A stretch of 44,343 nucleotides of DNA from Bacteroides pyogenes DSM 20611 = JCM 6294 (GTDB lineage: Bacteria > Bacteroidota > Bacteroidia > Bacteroidales > Bacteroidaceae). Where the stretch lies: contig NZ_ATZH01000038.1 in the NCBI RefSeq assembly GCF_000428105.1, forward strand, positions 1 to 44,343, given 5' to 3'. The notes below the pieces were generated by a model. It ran no database searches. It was not told the DNA's origin and saw only the letters and a program-made list of their open reading frames with translations. The translations under genes and the position numbers were made by a program. Below are positions 26,102-35,125 of this stretch, piece by piece (position 1 is the first letter of the stretch; each line of letters begins with the position of its first letter).

Positions 26102-27652
26102 CTACTCCGCCTGATACTTCAAAACAATATTCGGATACACCATCCCGTCGGAACAGCTGATCTGTCCGAAAAGCAGGAAGTTGCGGAAGAAGTCGGCATT
26201 GCGGAAGAAGAAATCGGGCACAAGATGAATCCCCTTGTCGAACCGGCGGAATATTTCGGTCAAATCGGCCATTACGATGAGTTGGTACGAATCCGACAGA
26301 CCGTCCATTCCCGCCCGATAAGCCGACGATTCATCCAGGACTTCGCCCTGTTCGAGCATACGGACATACTCCGAAAGGCTCTCTTCATCGGGCGCCAGCA
26401 ACAGGCAACCGGCATGAAATGTGGCGTAGACCTCCGATACCCTGTCGGCAAAATGGGTCAGTTGGCCCAGAAACTCCGTACACGACAAGCGGTAGACCGG
26501 ATAGTACCTCCCCTGATGATAGAAGTAGCGGATACGGGAGGGCTTCTCCATAAACGACCTCAGGAAGCTGTCCGCATCGGCTGCATCGGGCATGGAGAGG
26601 CTCGACACCATAGCGCATCCTTTCAAAGTATCCGTTCTCTGGAAAAGACATGTAAAAAGCTCCTGCCCGTCCTCGGCCGTCAGGTGCGACAAAAGTTGCC
26701 CGTGCCGGATCCGGCTGTCTTCGCGCAAATCGGCCAGCAATTCTTTCATCTTTCCGTTTTGGGCGGACAAAGAAGTCCAGTCACTGACTCCCTGTTTGAC
26801 GAAATAGAAAGCGGTGGAAGGTATTTTCTTTCCGGGAAATCCCTTGACAGGCTCCTGCCTGTTGAGCATGTGGATAAAGGTAAAGCAAGAGTCGGGCTGC
26901 GGAGTGGTTCCCGAAAGGTAGATAAATTCTTCCCTCAGCTTCATGTCGAACTCCGTCCACCCGATCACTCCGTTCAAGCGGGCATAGAGCGTGGCCGTCG
27001 AAGTGCTCTTTTTAGGCGTGCATACTTTCCTGAATTCGGGGTCGGCAGCCAGCGAACGTCCCGCTTTATAGGCGTCGATCACCTCTTCAACCAACTTCTT
27101 TTGATAACTGATGGCCAAAAAGTCGGATTTCAGGTAACAAGCCAGAAAATCGCCGTCGAGCATCGGATAAATCACAATATCTTCGCCTTGATAACGAAAA
27201 GTTTTGGGAGAGTAGGACGAAGATACGTATTTCTGTATAAATGTGCCGATCAGTTCCGAGTCTCCTTTGCCCAGCGTACAGTAAAGCACCTGATTGCGAT
27301 CATTGTCCGGTTCGTGGAAACTGATGATGACTTGGTTCATCTGGCGGCTCAATCCGTGCGGGGTATCCTCGGCAAGCTCATAAAGATACTTCTTAAGATA
27401 AGAAAAGAGTTTGGACACACGAAGGTATTGCCCGTTCTTGCTGCACGCCAGCCCGTCTACTTCTTCGACAAGCTCGGCGGCGTCGTCCGTCATCAATACC
27501 ACGGAGGCAGAAGGGGGAACCAGAGAAAAAAGATTGAAATCCTTATTGCTTTCGGCGGCAGAAAGCCTGAAAAAAGAGTATAGGGCGAAACCTGCGCACA
27601 AAAGTACCACAGAAGAAGTGATTGCTATTTTCACTATTGTACGAAGTTTCAT
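26102..27652 (-). CDS. Membrane-anchored protein of unknown function (DUF3352-like)
   Basis: A 516-residue protein with one N-terminal transmembrane helix (about 8-29) and a long extracytoplasmic part. Features such as FSLVPPSASVVLMTDDAAELVE near the start and repeated mixed alpha/beta segments recall DUF3352-type Bacteroidota proteins, but I am not certain of the family. No catalytic motif is visible. It follows the MBL-fold hydrolase by 87 bp on the same strand and ends just before the 22-bp repeats. A very long antisense open frame here is treated as a shadow because this strand shows the protein-like composition and anchor. Confidence 0.75.
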   Translation of the reverse strand: MKLRTIVKIAITSSVVLLCAGFALYSFFRLSAAESNKDFNLFSLVPPSASVVLMTDDAAELVEEVDGLACSKNGQYLRVSKLFSYLKKYLYELAEDTPHGLSRQMNQVIISFHEPDNDRNQVLYCTLGKGDSELIGTFIQKYVSSSYSPKTFRYQGEDIVIYPMLDGDFLACYLKSDFLAISYQKKLVEEVIDAYKAGRSLAADPEFRKVCTPKKSTSTATLYARLNGVIGWTEFDMKLREEFIYLSGTTPQPDSCFTFIHMLNRQEPVKGFPGKKIPSTAFYFVKQGVSDWTSLSAQNGKMKELLADLREDSRIRHGQLLSHLTAEDGQELFTCLFQRTDTLKGCAMVSSLSMPDAADADSFLRSFMEKPSRIRYFYHQGRYYPVYRLSCTEFLGQLTHFADRVSEVYATFHAGCLLLAPDEESLSEYVRMLEQGEVLDESSAYRAGMDGLSDSYQLIVMADLTEIFRRFDKGIHLVPDFFFRNADFFRNFLLFGQISCSDGMVYPNIVLKYQAE

Positions 27653-27739
27653 AACGCTCTTGATTATCTTTACCGACTGTCGGACAAAAATAATAATTTC
27701 TACAAAGAAAACAAAACTTTTGCAAAAAAAGATTGGAGA

Positions 27740-28498
27740 TCAGAGAGATATTTCCAAACCGTCGGATGCCAAGCATACATTTTCGGGGAGCATTTTCATT
27801 ACTTCGGCATGCAATCCCATATCATGGCTCATGTGTATAAAATAAGTTTTCCGGGGGCCGATACGCGTCACGACATCCAATGCCGCCTGCAAATGCTGAT
27901 GAGTGGGATGAGGCGTGATGCGCAAAGCATTCATTATCAGAAGATCCACCCCTTCCAACAGTCGGTAAGAGTCTGCAGGAAGCGTCAGCATGTCTGTGAT
28001 ATACGCCATTTTGCCTATGCGATACCCCAAGATAGGCAAACGCCCGTGCATCGCTCGTAAAGGCAAAATCTCCGTTCCACAGACAAGGAAAGGCTGTCCG
28101 GGCTTTATCTTTTTCAGAAAAATATCGGGCACTCCGGGATAATGATGATCGATGAAACAATAGGGCATACGCAGGGAAAGGGCCCGCGCAACACTATCCT
28201 CCGCAAAAACGGGAATCGGGCCGAAGCGACAGAAAGGGCGCAAATCGTCCAATCCGCCTACATGGTCGTAATGCTCGTGGGTGATAAGCACGGCGTCTAT
28301 CTTTTCGAAAGGCATGCCAAACGCTTGTGCCCGGAAGTCGGGGCCGCAATCGATGAGGATGCGGGCATCTTCCGTCTCCACAAGAGCGGAAGTACGCAAC
28401 CGCCTGTCCCTGGGGTCGTTCGAAGTACAGACAGCGCAAGTACAGCCGATCTGGGGTACGCCTGTCGATGTTCCGCTTCCCAATATCCTGATTTTCAT
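27740..28498 (-). CDS. MBL-fold metallo-hydrolase, PhnP-like
   Basis: A 252-residue metallo-beta-lactamase-fold hydrolase. The metal site HxHxDH is seen as HEHYDHVGG at 74-82; further ligands are in LLIMNALRITPHPTH and the C-terminal YFIHMSHDMG. The N-terminal IGCTCAVCTS carries three cysteines that bind an extra zinc in PhnP-type phosphodiesterases, so a cyclic phosphodiester substrate is likely. No phosphonate genes are nearby. It begins 6 bp after murB on the same strand. Confidence 0.88.
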   Translation of the reverse strand: MKIRILGSGTSTGVPQIGCTCAVCTSNDPRDRRLRTSALVETEDARILIDCGPDFRAQAFGMPFEKIDAVLITHEHYDHVGGLDDLRPFCRFGPIPVFAEDSVARALSLRMPYCFIDHHYPGVPDIFLKKIKPGQPFLVCGTEILPLRAMHGRLPILGYRIGKMAYITDMLTLPADSYRLLEGVDLLIMNALRITPHPTHQHLQAALDVVTRIGPRKTYFIHMSHDMGLHAEVMKMLPENVCLASDGLEISL

Positions 28499-28504
28499 TC
28501 CTCG

Positions 28505-29494
28505 TCAAATAAAGTTTACCTCCGGATGAATTTCGATTCCGAACTTTTCGAAGACGGAAACCCGTATGGCATCCGAAAGTGCCACGACATCGCTCCCGCT
28601 TGCCCCGCCGAGGTTGACCAGCACCAGCGCCTGTTTATCGTGCACAGCCACCGGTCCCAACGCTTTTCCTTTCCAGCCGCAGCAATCGATCATCCAACCC
28701 GCCGGAATCTTCACCCTTCCGTCTTCCAGGTCGTAGTAAGGCATCTGCGGATATTCCTTCTGCAAGCTTTCCAGTTTCTCACGCCCTACGACCGGATTCA
28801 TAAAGAAACTTCCGGCATTTCCCCTCACTTTCGGGTCGGGCAGTTTGCTCTGCCGTATATCTATAATCACCTGACGGACGACAGGCAAAGAAACTGTCGG
28901 GTATTTCGCCAACTCCTGCCGGATGCTTCCGTAATCGAGCATATAGCGTTCCTCTTTGCCGAGCCGGAAGTGGACGTATGTGATAAATACGGGTTTGTTT
29001 TCGGGGCGTTTGAATATGCTGTCGCGATAGGCATAGCCGCATTCCTCTACCGGGTAAACGCGCTCTTTCCCATTGATATCGACTGTTTCCACAGATGTGA
29101 TGAGGTCTTTTACCTCCACGCCGTAGGCTCCGATATTCTGCACCGCGCTTGCCCCCACCTCTCCGGGAATGAGCGAAAGATTCTCGGTCCCGTACCAGCC
29201 TTTCGCCACGCAGTAGGCTACGAAATCATCCCAAACGACTCCGGCCCCCACTCTCACCTCCACATGCTTTTCCGTCTCTCCGGTCACCTCGATGCCTTCG
29301 ATGCGCGAATGGAGAACCACCCCGTCATAGTCTTTGGTAAAAAGCAGATTGCTGCCGGCGCCTATATGCAGAAAAGGGTTTGTAACACTCCCTCCGGAGA
29401 TGTGTTTCTTCAGCTCTTCCACCGAAGCGTACTCCAGAAAACGGGCGGCATTCGCATCGATGCCGAAAGTATTGTGAGGTAATAGAGAATACAT
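28505..29494 (-). CDS. murB: UDP-N-acetylenolpyruvoylglucosamine reductase
   Basis: A 329-residue flavoenzyme that makes UDP-MurNAc with NADPH in peptidoglycan precursor synthesis. FAD-binding motifs [10 protein letters not shown] and [19 protein letters not shown], the catalytic-Ser region [12 protein letters not shown] and the C-terminal HPEVNFI are present. The YRDS region and overall length place it with the E. coli-like type I enzymes. It stands between the DUF4348 lipoprotein gene and the MBL hydrolase. Confidence 0.95.
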   Translation of the reverse strand: MYSLLPHNTFGIDANAARFLEYASVEELKKHISGGSVTNPFLHIGAGSNLLFTKDYDGVVLHSRIEGIEVTGETEKHVEVRVGAGVVWDDFVAYCVAKGWYGTENLSLIPGEVGASAVQNIGAYGVEVKDLITSVETVDINGKERVYPVEECGYAYRDSIFKRPENKPVFITYVHFRLGKEERYMLDYGSIRQELAKYPTVSLPVVRQVIIDIRQSKLPDPKVRGNAGSFFMNPVVGREKLESLQKEYPQMPYYDLEDGRVKIPAGWMIDCCGWKGKALGPVAVHDKQALVLVNLGGASGSDVVALSDAIRVSVFEKFGIEIHPEVNFI

Positions 29495-29586
29495 ATACAG
29501 ATTATAAAATGATTATACAAGATTATAAGGAAGCCATGTTGCCGGGATTACACCTGCGCAGCTTCCCGCAATTTTCTTTCCAAGCA

Positions 29587-30435
29587 CTAAATGCTGGTAT
29601 CTTCGAACTTATAGAGTTCCCACCCTCCGTTTTTCCGGCGGAAATAAAGGATGTTGGAGAATCCGTTTCCGATACCTTTCAATGCAAGGATTTTGATGGG
29701 CGACCGGTCGTCATTCCGTTGCCCGTAACTTATGTTAGAAAGGCGTTCGGTAGGCAATTCGGGTTTGAAAGCAAACCATTGGTTCAAATCGAGCGTGGTT
29801 TCCAAAATGGAGAAATCATCGTCCGGATCGGTAGTGACAAAAGCCAACGGCTTTTGTACACGCTGGCTCTGGAAAAGGCTGTCGGAGGCAAAACGGACGA
29901 AAAACTCCACGAAACCCTCGCCTTCGCCCCGCTCAGCAGGACGCATATTGACGGCTTCGAGTATCCACGCTCCCTTGATACGTTCGAAATAATACTTCTT
30001 CACCATCTTCGTTGCCATAAAAATCCATTCCACCTGCACGGAAGTGAGGGACGTATCTCCCACCAAATCCATGTCTTCTTCTCTGTCGAACAAGAGCGTA
30101 TAGTAACTTTGTCCGGCAAACAAACTGTCGTGCTTCCAATACCGTTCCTCTATCTTAATCTTCTCGTCGCCCTTGTAATAAGACAAAGGAAACTTTATCC
30201 GCTTACGCTGCAACTCGTCATCGGAAGCAAAATTGTAAATAAAATCGTCGAAAGACTCGTCCGCCTCCGTCGGCTTCGGTTCTTCAGGCAATTTCTGTTG
30301 GCGGACGGTATCGGCCTTATGCCGGATAGAGTCCACCTCACGGGTAATAGATGCAAAGGGGTCGACGTTTGCTTTTTTGTTCCCGCAGGCAACAAGAAAG
30401 CCCAACATTGCAACCCCTGCAATTATTTTTTTCAT
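29587..30435 (-). CDS. DUF4348 family lipoprotein
   Basis: I start at the ATG of MKKIIAGVAMLGFLVAC (30435), which gives a proper lipoprotein signal with Cys17 and overlaps the threonine dehydrogenase stop as ATGA; the upstream extension lacks sense. The 282-residue product has a charged linker and then FDDFIYNFASDDELQRKRIKFPL, the recurring pattern of DUF4348, seen again as FVRFASDSLFQSQRVQKPL, so the domain looks like an internal duplication. Function unknown; likely located in the periplasm or outer membrane. Confidence 0.85.
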   Translation of the reverse strand: MKKIIAGVAMLGFLVACGNKKANVDPFASITREVDSIRHKADTVRQQKLPEEPKPTEADESFDDFIYNFASDDELQRKRIKFPLSYYKGDEKIKIEERYWKHDSLFAGQSYYTLLFDREEDMDLVGDTSLTSVQVEWIFMATKMVKKYYFERIKGAWILEAVNMRPAERGEGEGFVEFFVRFASDSLFQSQRVQKPLAFVTTDPDDDFSILETTLDLNQWFAFKPELPTERLSNISYGQRNDDRSPIKILALKGIGNGFSNILYFRRKNGGWELYKFEDTSI

Positions 30436-31388
30436 TGTTTTAATTTGGCACTTAACTTTTCGAGCATATCCACCGTCATACTTTCCAAATCGTAAGCCGG
30501 CTTCCACCCCCATTCTTCACGGGCGCAAGTATCGTCCAGGCTATCGGGCCAGCTATCGGCAATGCGTTGTTTCAGCGGATCCACATCATAGATCATCTCA
30601 AAATCGGGCACATGCTTTTTGATAGCCTGATAGATGGCTTCCGGATCAAAACTCATGGAGGCGATATTGAAAGCATTGCGGTGTATCAGTTTCGACGGAT
30701 CGGCCTCCATCAGCATAATCGCCGCGTTCAACGCATCGGGCATGTACATCATATCCATTAAGGTGCCTTTTTGAATAGGACACACAAATCTTTCCCCTTT
30801 CACCGCAGAGTAATATATGTCGACTGCATAATCGGTCGTTCCGCCTCCCGGAGGAGTCACATTGGAAATAACGCCGGGGAAACGCACCGCCCGGGTATCT
30901 ACTCCGTATTTATTGAAATAGTAATCGCTCAGCAACTCTGTAGTCACTTTAGTGACACCATACATCGTCCTCGGCCGTTGAACGGTATCCTGAGGAGTTT
31001 TGGTATGCGGAGTGCTTGCGCCGAAAGAGCCGATGGAGCTCGGTGTAAAGACAGCGCAATTCTGTTCGCGCGCTACTTCCAAGACATTCCACAAACCGTC
31101 GATTCCTATTTTCCAGGCAAGCTTCGGCTTCGATTCGGCAACTACCGAAAGCAAAGCGGCCAGATTGTAGACAGTATCGATGCGGTATTCTTTTACCACC
31201 TTCGATATCATTTCTCCGTTTGTGACATCAACGACCGCCGACGGCCCCGAATCTTTCAATTCGCCCTTAGGCTCTGCTCCGGGTATATAACCGGCCACAA
31301 CATTCGTGTTCCCATAGCGGTGACGTAGTTCCATCGTCAGCTCCGATCCAATCTGTCCGGTAGCTCCAATAATCAAAATGTGTTCCAT
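30432..31388 (-). CDS. L-threonine 3-dehydrogenase, short-chain (UDP-epimerase-like) type
   Basis: A 318-residue extended SDR enzyme. The NAD-binding motif GATGQIGSEL lies near the N-terminus, the catalytic YxxxK is YGVTK, and the family-typical TPSSIGSFGAST, RFPGVIS and GGGTTDYAVDIYYSA stretches follow. These match the epimerase-like threonine dehydrogenases rather than the zinc-dependent Tdh. It oxidises threonine to 2-amino-3-ketobutyrate. The partner kbl diverges from it at 31525, which strongly supports the assignment. A general NAD-dependent epimerase is the alternative reading. Confidence 0.88.
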   Translation of the reverse strand: MEHILIIGATGQIGSELTMELRHRYGNTNVVAGYIPGAEPKGELKDSGPSAVVDVTNGEMISKVVKEYRIDTVYNLAALLSVVAESKPKLAWKIGIDGLWNVLEVAREQNCAVFTPSSIGSFGASTPHTKTPQDTVQRPRTMYGVTKVTTELLSDYYFNKYGVDTRAVRFPGVISNVTPPGGGTTDYAVDIYYSAVKGERFVCPIQKGTLMDMMYMPDALNAAIMLMEADPSKLIHRNAFNIASMSFDPEAIYQAIKKHVPDFEMIYDVDPLKQRIADSWPDSLDDTCAREEWGWKPAYDLESMTVDMLEKLSAKLKQ

Positions 31389-31524
31389 TCTTTCTTTGTA
31401 CTAAAGATATTAAGCTAAAATAGTGCACAAAGTAAATACTTTTTTTTCAGATTTAAATCAAAAAGATATTGTTTATTCCAATAAAAATAGTGTCCTTTGC
31501 ATATAACTTAATAACTCAAACACT
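31389..31524. promoter_or_regulatory. Divergent control region of threonine dehydrogenase and kbl
   Basis: AT-rich 136 bp. A minus-strand TTACTTTG (31428-31435) is a 7/8 match to the -7 box; on the plus strand only a CCTTTG-containing partial match lies about 26 bp before kbl. No clear operator palindrome was seen. Confidence 0.35.
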
Positions 31525-32709
31525 ATGTACGGTAGAATGCAGAAACATCTCAGCCAGACATTGGCTGAAATAAAGGAAGCCGGGCTTTATAAAGAAGAAC
31601 GGCTCATTGAAAGTTCACAACAAGCAACAATCACTGTAAAAGGGAAAGAAGTGCTTAACTTTTGCGCCAACAACTATTTAGGTTTATCCAACCATCCCCG
31701 CCTGATCAAAGCCTCGCAAGAGATGATGGACCGCCGCGGATACGGGATGTCGTCCGTCCGTTTCATCTGCGGCACGCAAGACATACATAAAGAGTTGGAA
31801 GCCGCCATCTCCGAATACTTCCGGACAGAAGATACCATTCTATATGCCGCCTGCTTCGATGCGAACGGAGGAGTATTCGAACCCCTGTTCGGCGAAGAGG
31901 ACGCTATCATCTCGGACTCTTTGAACCACGCTTCCATCATCGATGGCGTACGGCTTTGCAAAGCGAAGCGTTACCGCTATGCGAACGCCGACATGCAGGA
32001 TCTGGAAAGATGCCTGAAAGAAGCGCAAGCGCAACGTTTCCGCATCATCGTCACCGACGGGGTGTTCTCAATGGACGGTAACGTAGCTCCTATGGATCGA
32101 ATCTGCGACCTTGCAGAAAAATACGACGCGCTGGTAATGGTGGACGAATCGCACTCGGCAGGCGTGGTGGGCGCTACCGGACACGGAGTAAGCGAATTGT
32201 TCAAGACTCACGGACGCGTGGACATTTACACCGGAACGCTGGGCAAGGCTTTCGGCGGCGCATTGGGCGGTTTCACCACCGGACGCAAAGAAATCATCGA
32301 CCTGCTGCGCCAACGCAGCCGTCCGTACCTCTTCTCCAACTCACTGGCACCGGGCATCATAGGCGCGAGCATCGAAGTTTTCAAGATGCTGAAGGAAAAC
32401 AACGACCTGCACGACAAGCTGGTAGAGAATGTGGCTTATTTCCGCGATAAGATGACAGCCGCAGGATTCGACATCAAACCGACTCAAAGCGCTATTTGCG
32501 CCGTCATGCTGTATGATGCCAAACTGTCTCAGGTTTTTGCGGCGCGGATGCAGGAAGAGGGAATTTATGTGACCGGATTCTATTATCCGGTGGTTCCGAA
32601 AGAACAGGCTCGAATCCGAGTGCAGATTTCCGCCGGACACGAAAAAGAACATTTGGATAAGTGCATAGCCGCATTTATCAAGGTAGGCAAAGATCTCGGA
32701 GTGCTATAA
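31525..32709 (+). CDS. kbl: 2-amino-3-ketobutyrate CoA ligase (glycine C-acetyltransferase)
   Basis: A 394-residue PLP enzyme of the alpha-oxoamine synthase family. It cleaves 2-amino-3-ketobutyrate with CoA into glycine and acetyl-CoA. Motifs: FCANNYLGLSNHP, YGMSSVRFICGTQDIHKELE, DSLNHASIIDGVRL, VDESHSAGVVG and the PLP lysine in TGTLGKAFGGALGGF; GVFSMDGNVAPM is also typical. Length is normal. It diverges from the threonine dehydrogenase gene, forming the complete threonine-to-glycine route. Confidence 0.95.
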   Translation: MYGRMQKHLSQTLAEIKEAGLYKEERLIESSQQATITVKGKEVLNFCANNYLGLSNHPRLIKASQEMMDRRGYGMSSVRFICGTQDIHKELEAAISEYFRTEDTILYAACFDANGGVFEPLFGEEDAIISDSLNHASIIDGVRLCKAKRYRYANADMQDLERCLKEAQAQRFRIIVTDGVFSMDGNVAPMDRICDLAEKYDALVMVDESHSAGVVGATGHGVSELFKTHGRVDIYTGTLGKAFGGALGGFTTGRKEIIDLLRQRSRPYLFSNSLAPGIIGASIEVFKMLKENNDLHDKLVENVAYFRDKMTAAGFDIKPTQSAICAVMLYDAKLSQVFAARMQEEGIYVTGFYYPVVPKEQARIRVQISAGHEKEHLDKCIAAFIKVGKDLGVL

Positions 32710-32727
32710 CGCGAAGCTCCGGCAACA

Positions 32728-32774
32728 TGAGCATACGGCAAACACGGGTGTCTCCCGCCTTCGCCGTATACTCA
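32728..32774 (+). terminator. Inverted repeat after kbl, possible terminator
   Basis: TGAGCATACGGC and GCCGTATACTCA form a 12-bp stem with one mismatch, followed by an AT-rich tail without a clean T-run. Confidence 0.4.
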
Positions 32775-32827
32775 TTATTTAATGTATCCGCCGAAACTCA
32801 TATCCAAACCTCAAAAAAACGAACTCA

Positions 32828-33241
32828 ATGGAAGAACTTACCCTCACTACCCCCGCACTTCTTTTTTCGGCAGTTTCGCTGATCCTGCTGGCATATACCA
32901 ACCGGTTTCTATCTTATGCGCAGTTGGTTCGGCAATTACGCGACCGCTACATGGAAGATCCCGCAGACATTACGGTGGCGCAGATCGAGAACCTGCGGAA
33001 ACGCCTGAACCTGACACGCACCATGCAAGGACTGGGAATAGCAAGTCTTTTCCTCTGTGTTGTCAGCATGTTTCTCATCTACATAGGACTACAAATCCTT
33101 TCGGCTTACGTGTTCGGAATCGCGCTGATCCTGCTGATAGCCTCCTTAGGAGTATCTTTTCACGAAATACAGATATCTACCCGCTCTTTGGAAATCTATT
33201 TGGGAACAATGGAAAAAGGGCAAACCAAAAAGCGTAAATAA
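32828..33241 (+). CDS. DUF2721 family membrane protein
   Basis: A 137-residue protein with an N-terminal helix (about 8-25), a charged loop (VRQLRDRYMEDPADITVAQIENLRKRL) and two further helices (about 65-88 and 92-112), as in DUF2721. Function unknown. It sits between kbl and the convergent ferritin gene and ends just before the ferritin terminator. Confidence 0.82.
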   Translation: MEELTLTTPALLFSAVSLILLAYTNRFLSYAQLVRQLRDRYMEDPADITVAQIENLRKRLNLTRTMQGLGIASLFLCVVSMFLIYIGLQILSAYVFGIALILLIASLGVSFHEIQISTRSLEIYLGTMEKGQTKKRK

Positions 33242-33272
33242 AAAAAGCTGCCCGGAATTTCTTCCGGACAGC
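33240..33272 (-). terminator. Intrinsic terminator of ferritin gene
   Basis: On the minus strand GCTGTCCGGAA, a short loop, TTCCGGGCAGC then a run of T. One mismatch in an 11-bp stem. It lies between convergent genes. Confidence 0.85.
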
Positions 33273-33303
33273 CCTATATAAATCATTCGTACTTAACGCG
33301 TCA

Positions 33304-33783
33304 TCAACGTTGCGCCAGCTGTGAGTCGACAAAGAAGATACCGGCATCGCCCGCTTTCTTAATTTTGTCGACAATACCTTGTACAGTAGCTTCTTCTTCC
33401 ACCTGCTCCCGAACGAATCCCCACAAGAAATCCTGGGCAGCCTTATCTTTCTCAGCTGCGGCAACATCTACCAACTTGTCTACCAATTCAGAGATGTGGC
33501 ATTCGTGTTTGTACACGTGCTCAAACACTTCCAAGGGAGTGCCCCAACCGGTAGGCACCACGTCTATCTTGTCCAATTTGGCAGTACCTCCACGCTTGAT
33601 AAGAAAATCGGCCATGGAGCAAGCATGCTGTACTTCTTCAAAATATTGTTTTCTCATCCAATGAGCGAAACCGCTATAGCCTTCTTTATCAAAATAGAAA
33701 GACATTGACAGATACAGGTTTGCAGACCACATTTCCATCGTGATCTGTTCATTCATTGCATTTTGTAACTTTTCTGAAATCAT
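33304..33783 (-). CDS. ftnA: Bacterial non-haem ferritin
   Basis: A 159-residue four-helix iron-storage protein. Ferroxidase ligands can be seen: Glu17 in ITMEMWSANLYLS, Glu49/Glu50 and His53 in QYFEEVQHACSM, and Glu in the third and fourth helices (REQVEEEATV). It forms a 24-subunit shell in relatives and stores Fe(III). TACTTTTG at 33834-33841 (minus), about 50 bp upstream, fits a -7 box but no good -33 box was found. Single-gene unit with its own terminator. Confidence 0.94.
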   Translation of the reverse strand: MISEKLQNAMNEQITMEMWSANLYLSMSFYFDKEGYSGFAHWMRKQYFEEVQHACSMADFLIKRGGTAKLDKIDVVPTGWGTPLEVFEHVYKHECHISELVDKLVDVAAAEKDKAAQDFLWGFVREQVEEEATVQGIVDKIKKAGDAGIFFVDSQLAQR

Positions 33784-33900
33784 AATCGTTTTTATTTTAA
33801 AATTATCAACAATTCCTTTATTTGAACTAATTACAAAAGTAACAAGGTTCCAAAAAGATTTGTTTCATCTCATCCTTTTTTTTAAACTACATTCACATCT

Positions 33901-35061
33901 TCATATCAGTTCGGCAGAAGTATAGCTTTGGGGCAATTTCCGGCAATTGTAACCGGAAACCATCGCTTCTCCGTAAGCTCCGGCAGAGCGAATGGCGATC
34001 AGGTCACCCCGCCTTACCTTATTCAGGTCTATCGCCTTGCCAAACACATCGGAAGTTTCGCAAACAGGTCCCACTACATCATACGCTTGCACAACATCGT
34101 CGGAGGTAAGATTCTCTATCTTATGATACGCCTGATACAAAGCAGGGCGAATCAACTCCGTCATACCCGCGTCCAAGATAGCGAACTTTTTCTTCGTTCC
34201 CTGCTTGACATACAACACCTTCGATATCAATGAACCGCACTGACCGACAACAGATCGCCCGAGCTCGAAGTGCAACGTTTGATAAGGACGGAGCTTCAAC
34301 TGCCCCGCATAAGTCGCGAAGTAATCTTTGAAGTTGGGAACGGCCTGGCGGTTAGGATGTGCATAATCAATGCCCAAACCGCCGCCGACATTGATATGCT
34401 CTACCAGAATACAACGTGCCTCCAACTTGTCTTGCAGCTCATTTACTCTGTTGCATAAAGCAATAAAATCGCCCATATCCATAATCTGAGAACCGATATG
34501 GAAATGAAGCCCGATAAACTTCACGTTCTTCATCTCCAAAGCCGTGTCGACAACCCGGTCCATATCTTCCATACTTATTCCGAATTTATTCTCGGCCAGC
34601 CCCGTTGTAATATTAGCATGGGTATGCGCTCCCACGTCCGGATTGATACGAAAAGCCACTTTCGCCACTTTATTCTGTGCGGCAGCCAATTCGTTGATCA
34701 CTTCCAGTTCGGGAACAGACTCTACATTGAAGCAGAAAATGCCGTGCTCCAGCGCGAGATTGATTTCCCAATCGGCCTTGCCTACACCGGCAAACACAAT
34801 CTTATCGGCAGAAAATCCGGCACGGATGGCGGCACGGATTTCTCCGCCGCTCACGCAATCGGCACCCAATCCGCTTTCACGAATCACAGAAAGCAGTTTG
34901 GGATTGACGTTCGCTTTCATGGCATAATGCACTGCATAATTCGGATATTTGATTGTCTCCCGGTGAATGGCAGCCAACGTATTGCGCAACACGTCCGTAT
35001 CGTAATAATAAAAAGGAGTCGGTAAAGAACGAAACTTATCAAGAGGAAACACTCCTTTCAT
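33901..35061 (-). CDS. lysA: Diaminopimelate decarboxylase
   Basis: A 386-residue PLP enzyme of alanine-racemase fold that makes lysine from meso-diaminopimelate. Visible: YAMKANVNPKLL with the PLP Lys, GLGADCVSGGEI, HFHIGSQI, the glycine-rich phosphate site NVGGGLGIDY, FELGRSVVGQCG and the C-terminal GPVCETSDVF with the active-site Cys. It follows the aspartate kinase gene by 64 bp on the same strand, linking first and last steps of lysine synthesis in one unit. Confidence 0.95.
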   Translation of the reverse strand: MKGVFPLDKFRSLPTPFYYYDTDVLRNTLAAIHRETIKYPNYAVHYAMKANVNPKLLSVIRESGLGADCVSGGEIRAAIRAGFSADKIVFAGVGKADWEINLALEHGIFCFNVESVPELEVINELAAAQNKVAKVAFRINPDVGAHTHANITTGLAENKFGISMEDMDRVVDTALEMKNVKFIGLHFHIGSQIMDMGDFIALCNRVNELQDKLEARCILVEHINVGGGLGIDYAHPNRQAVPNFKDYFATYAGQLKLRPYQTLHFELGRSVVGQCGSLISKVLYVKQGTKKKFAILDAGMTELIRPALYQAYHKIENLTSDDVVQAYDVVGPVCETSDVFGKAIDLNKVRRGDLIAIRSAGAYGEAMVSGYNCRKLPQSYTSAELI

Positions 35062-35125
35062 TGCCTGATATTTATTTGATTCATATTAATAAAGGTATGG
35101 CAAATCACACTCAAAAATCCCTATC

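Noticed and set aside
25850..27583. 577-codon plus-strand open frame
   Set aside because: It is antisense to the 516-residue membrane-anchored protein gene, runs through the 22-bp repeats and has basic, His/Arg-rich composition typical of shadow frames.
28142..29482. 446-codon plus-strand open frame
   Set aside because: Antisense to murB and the MBL hydrolase, both of which show complete family motifs.
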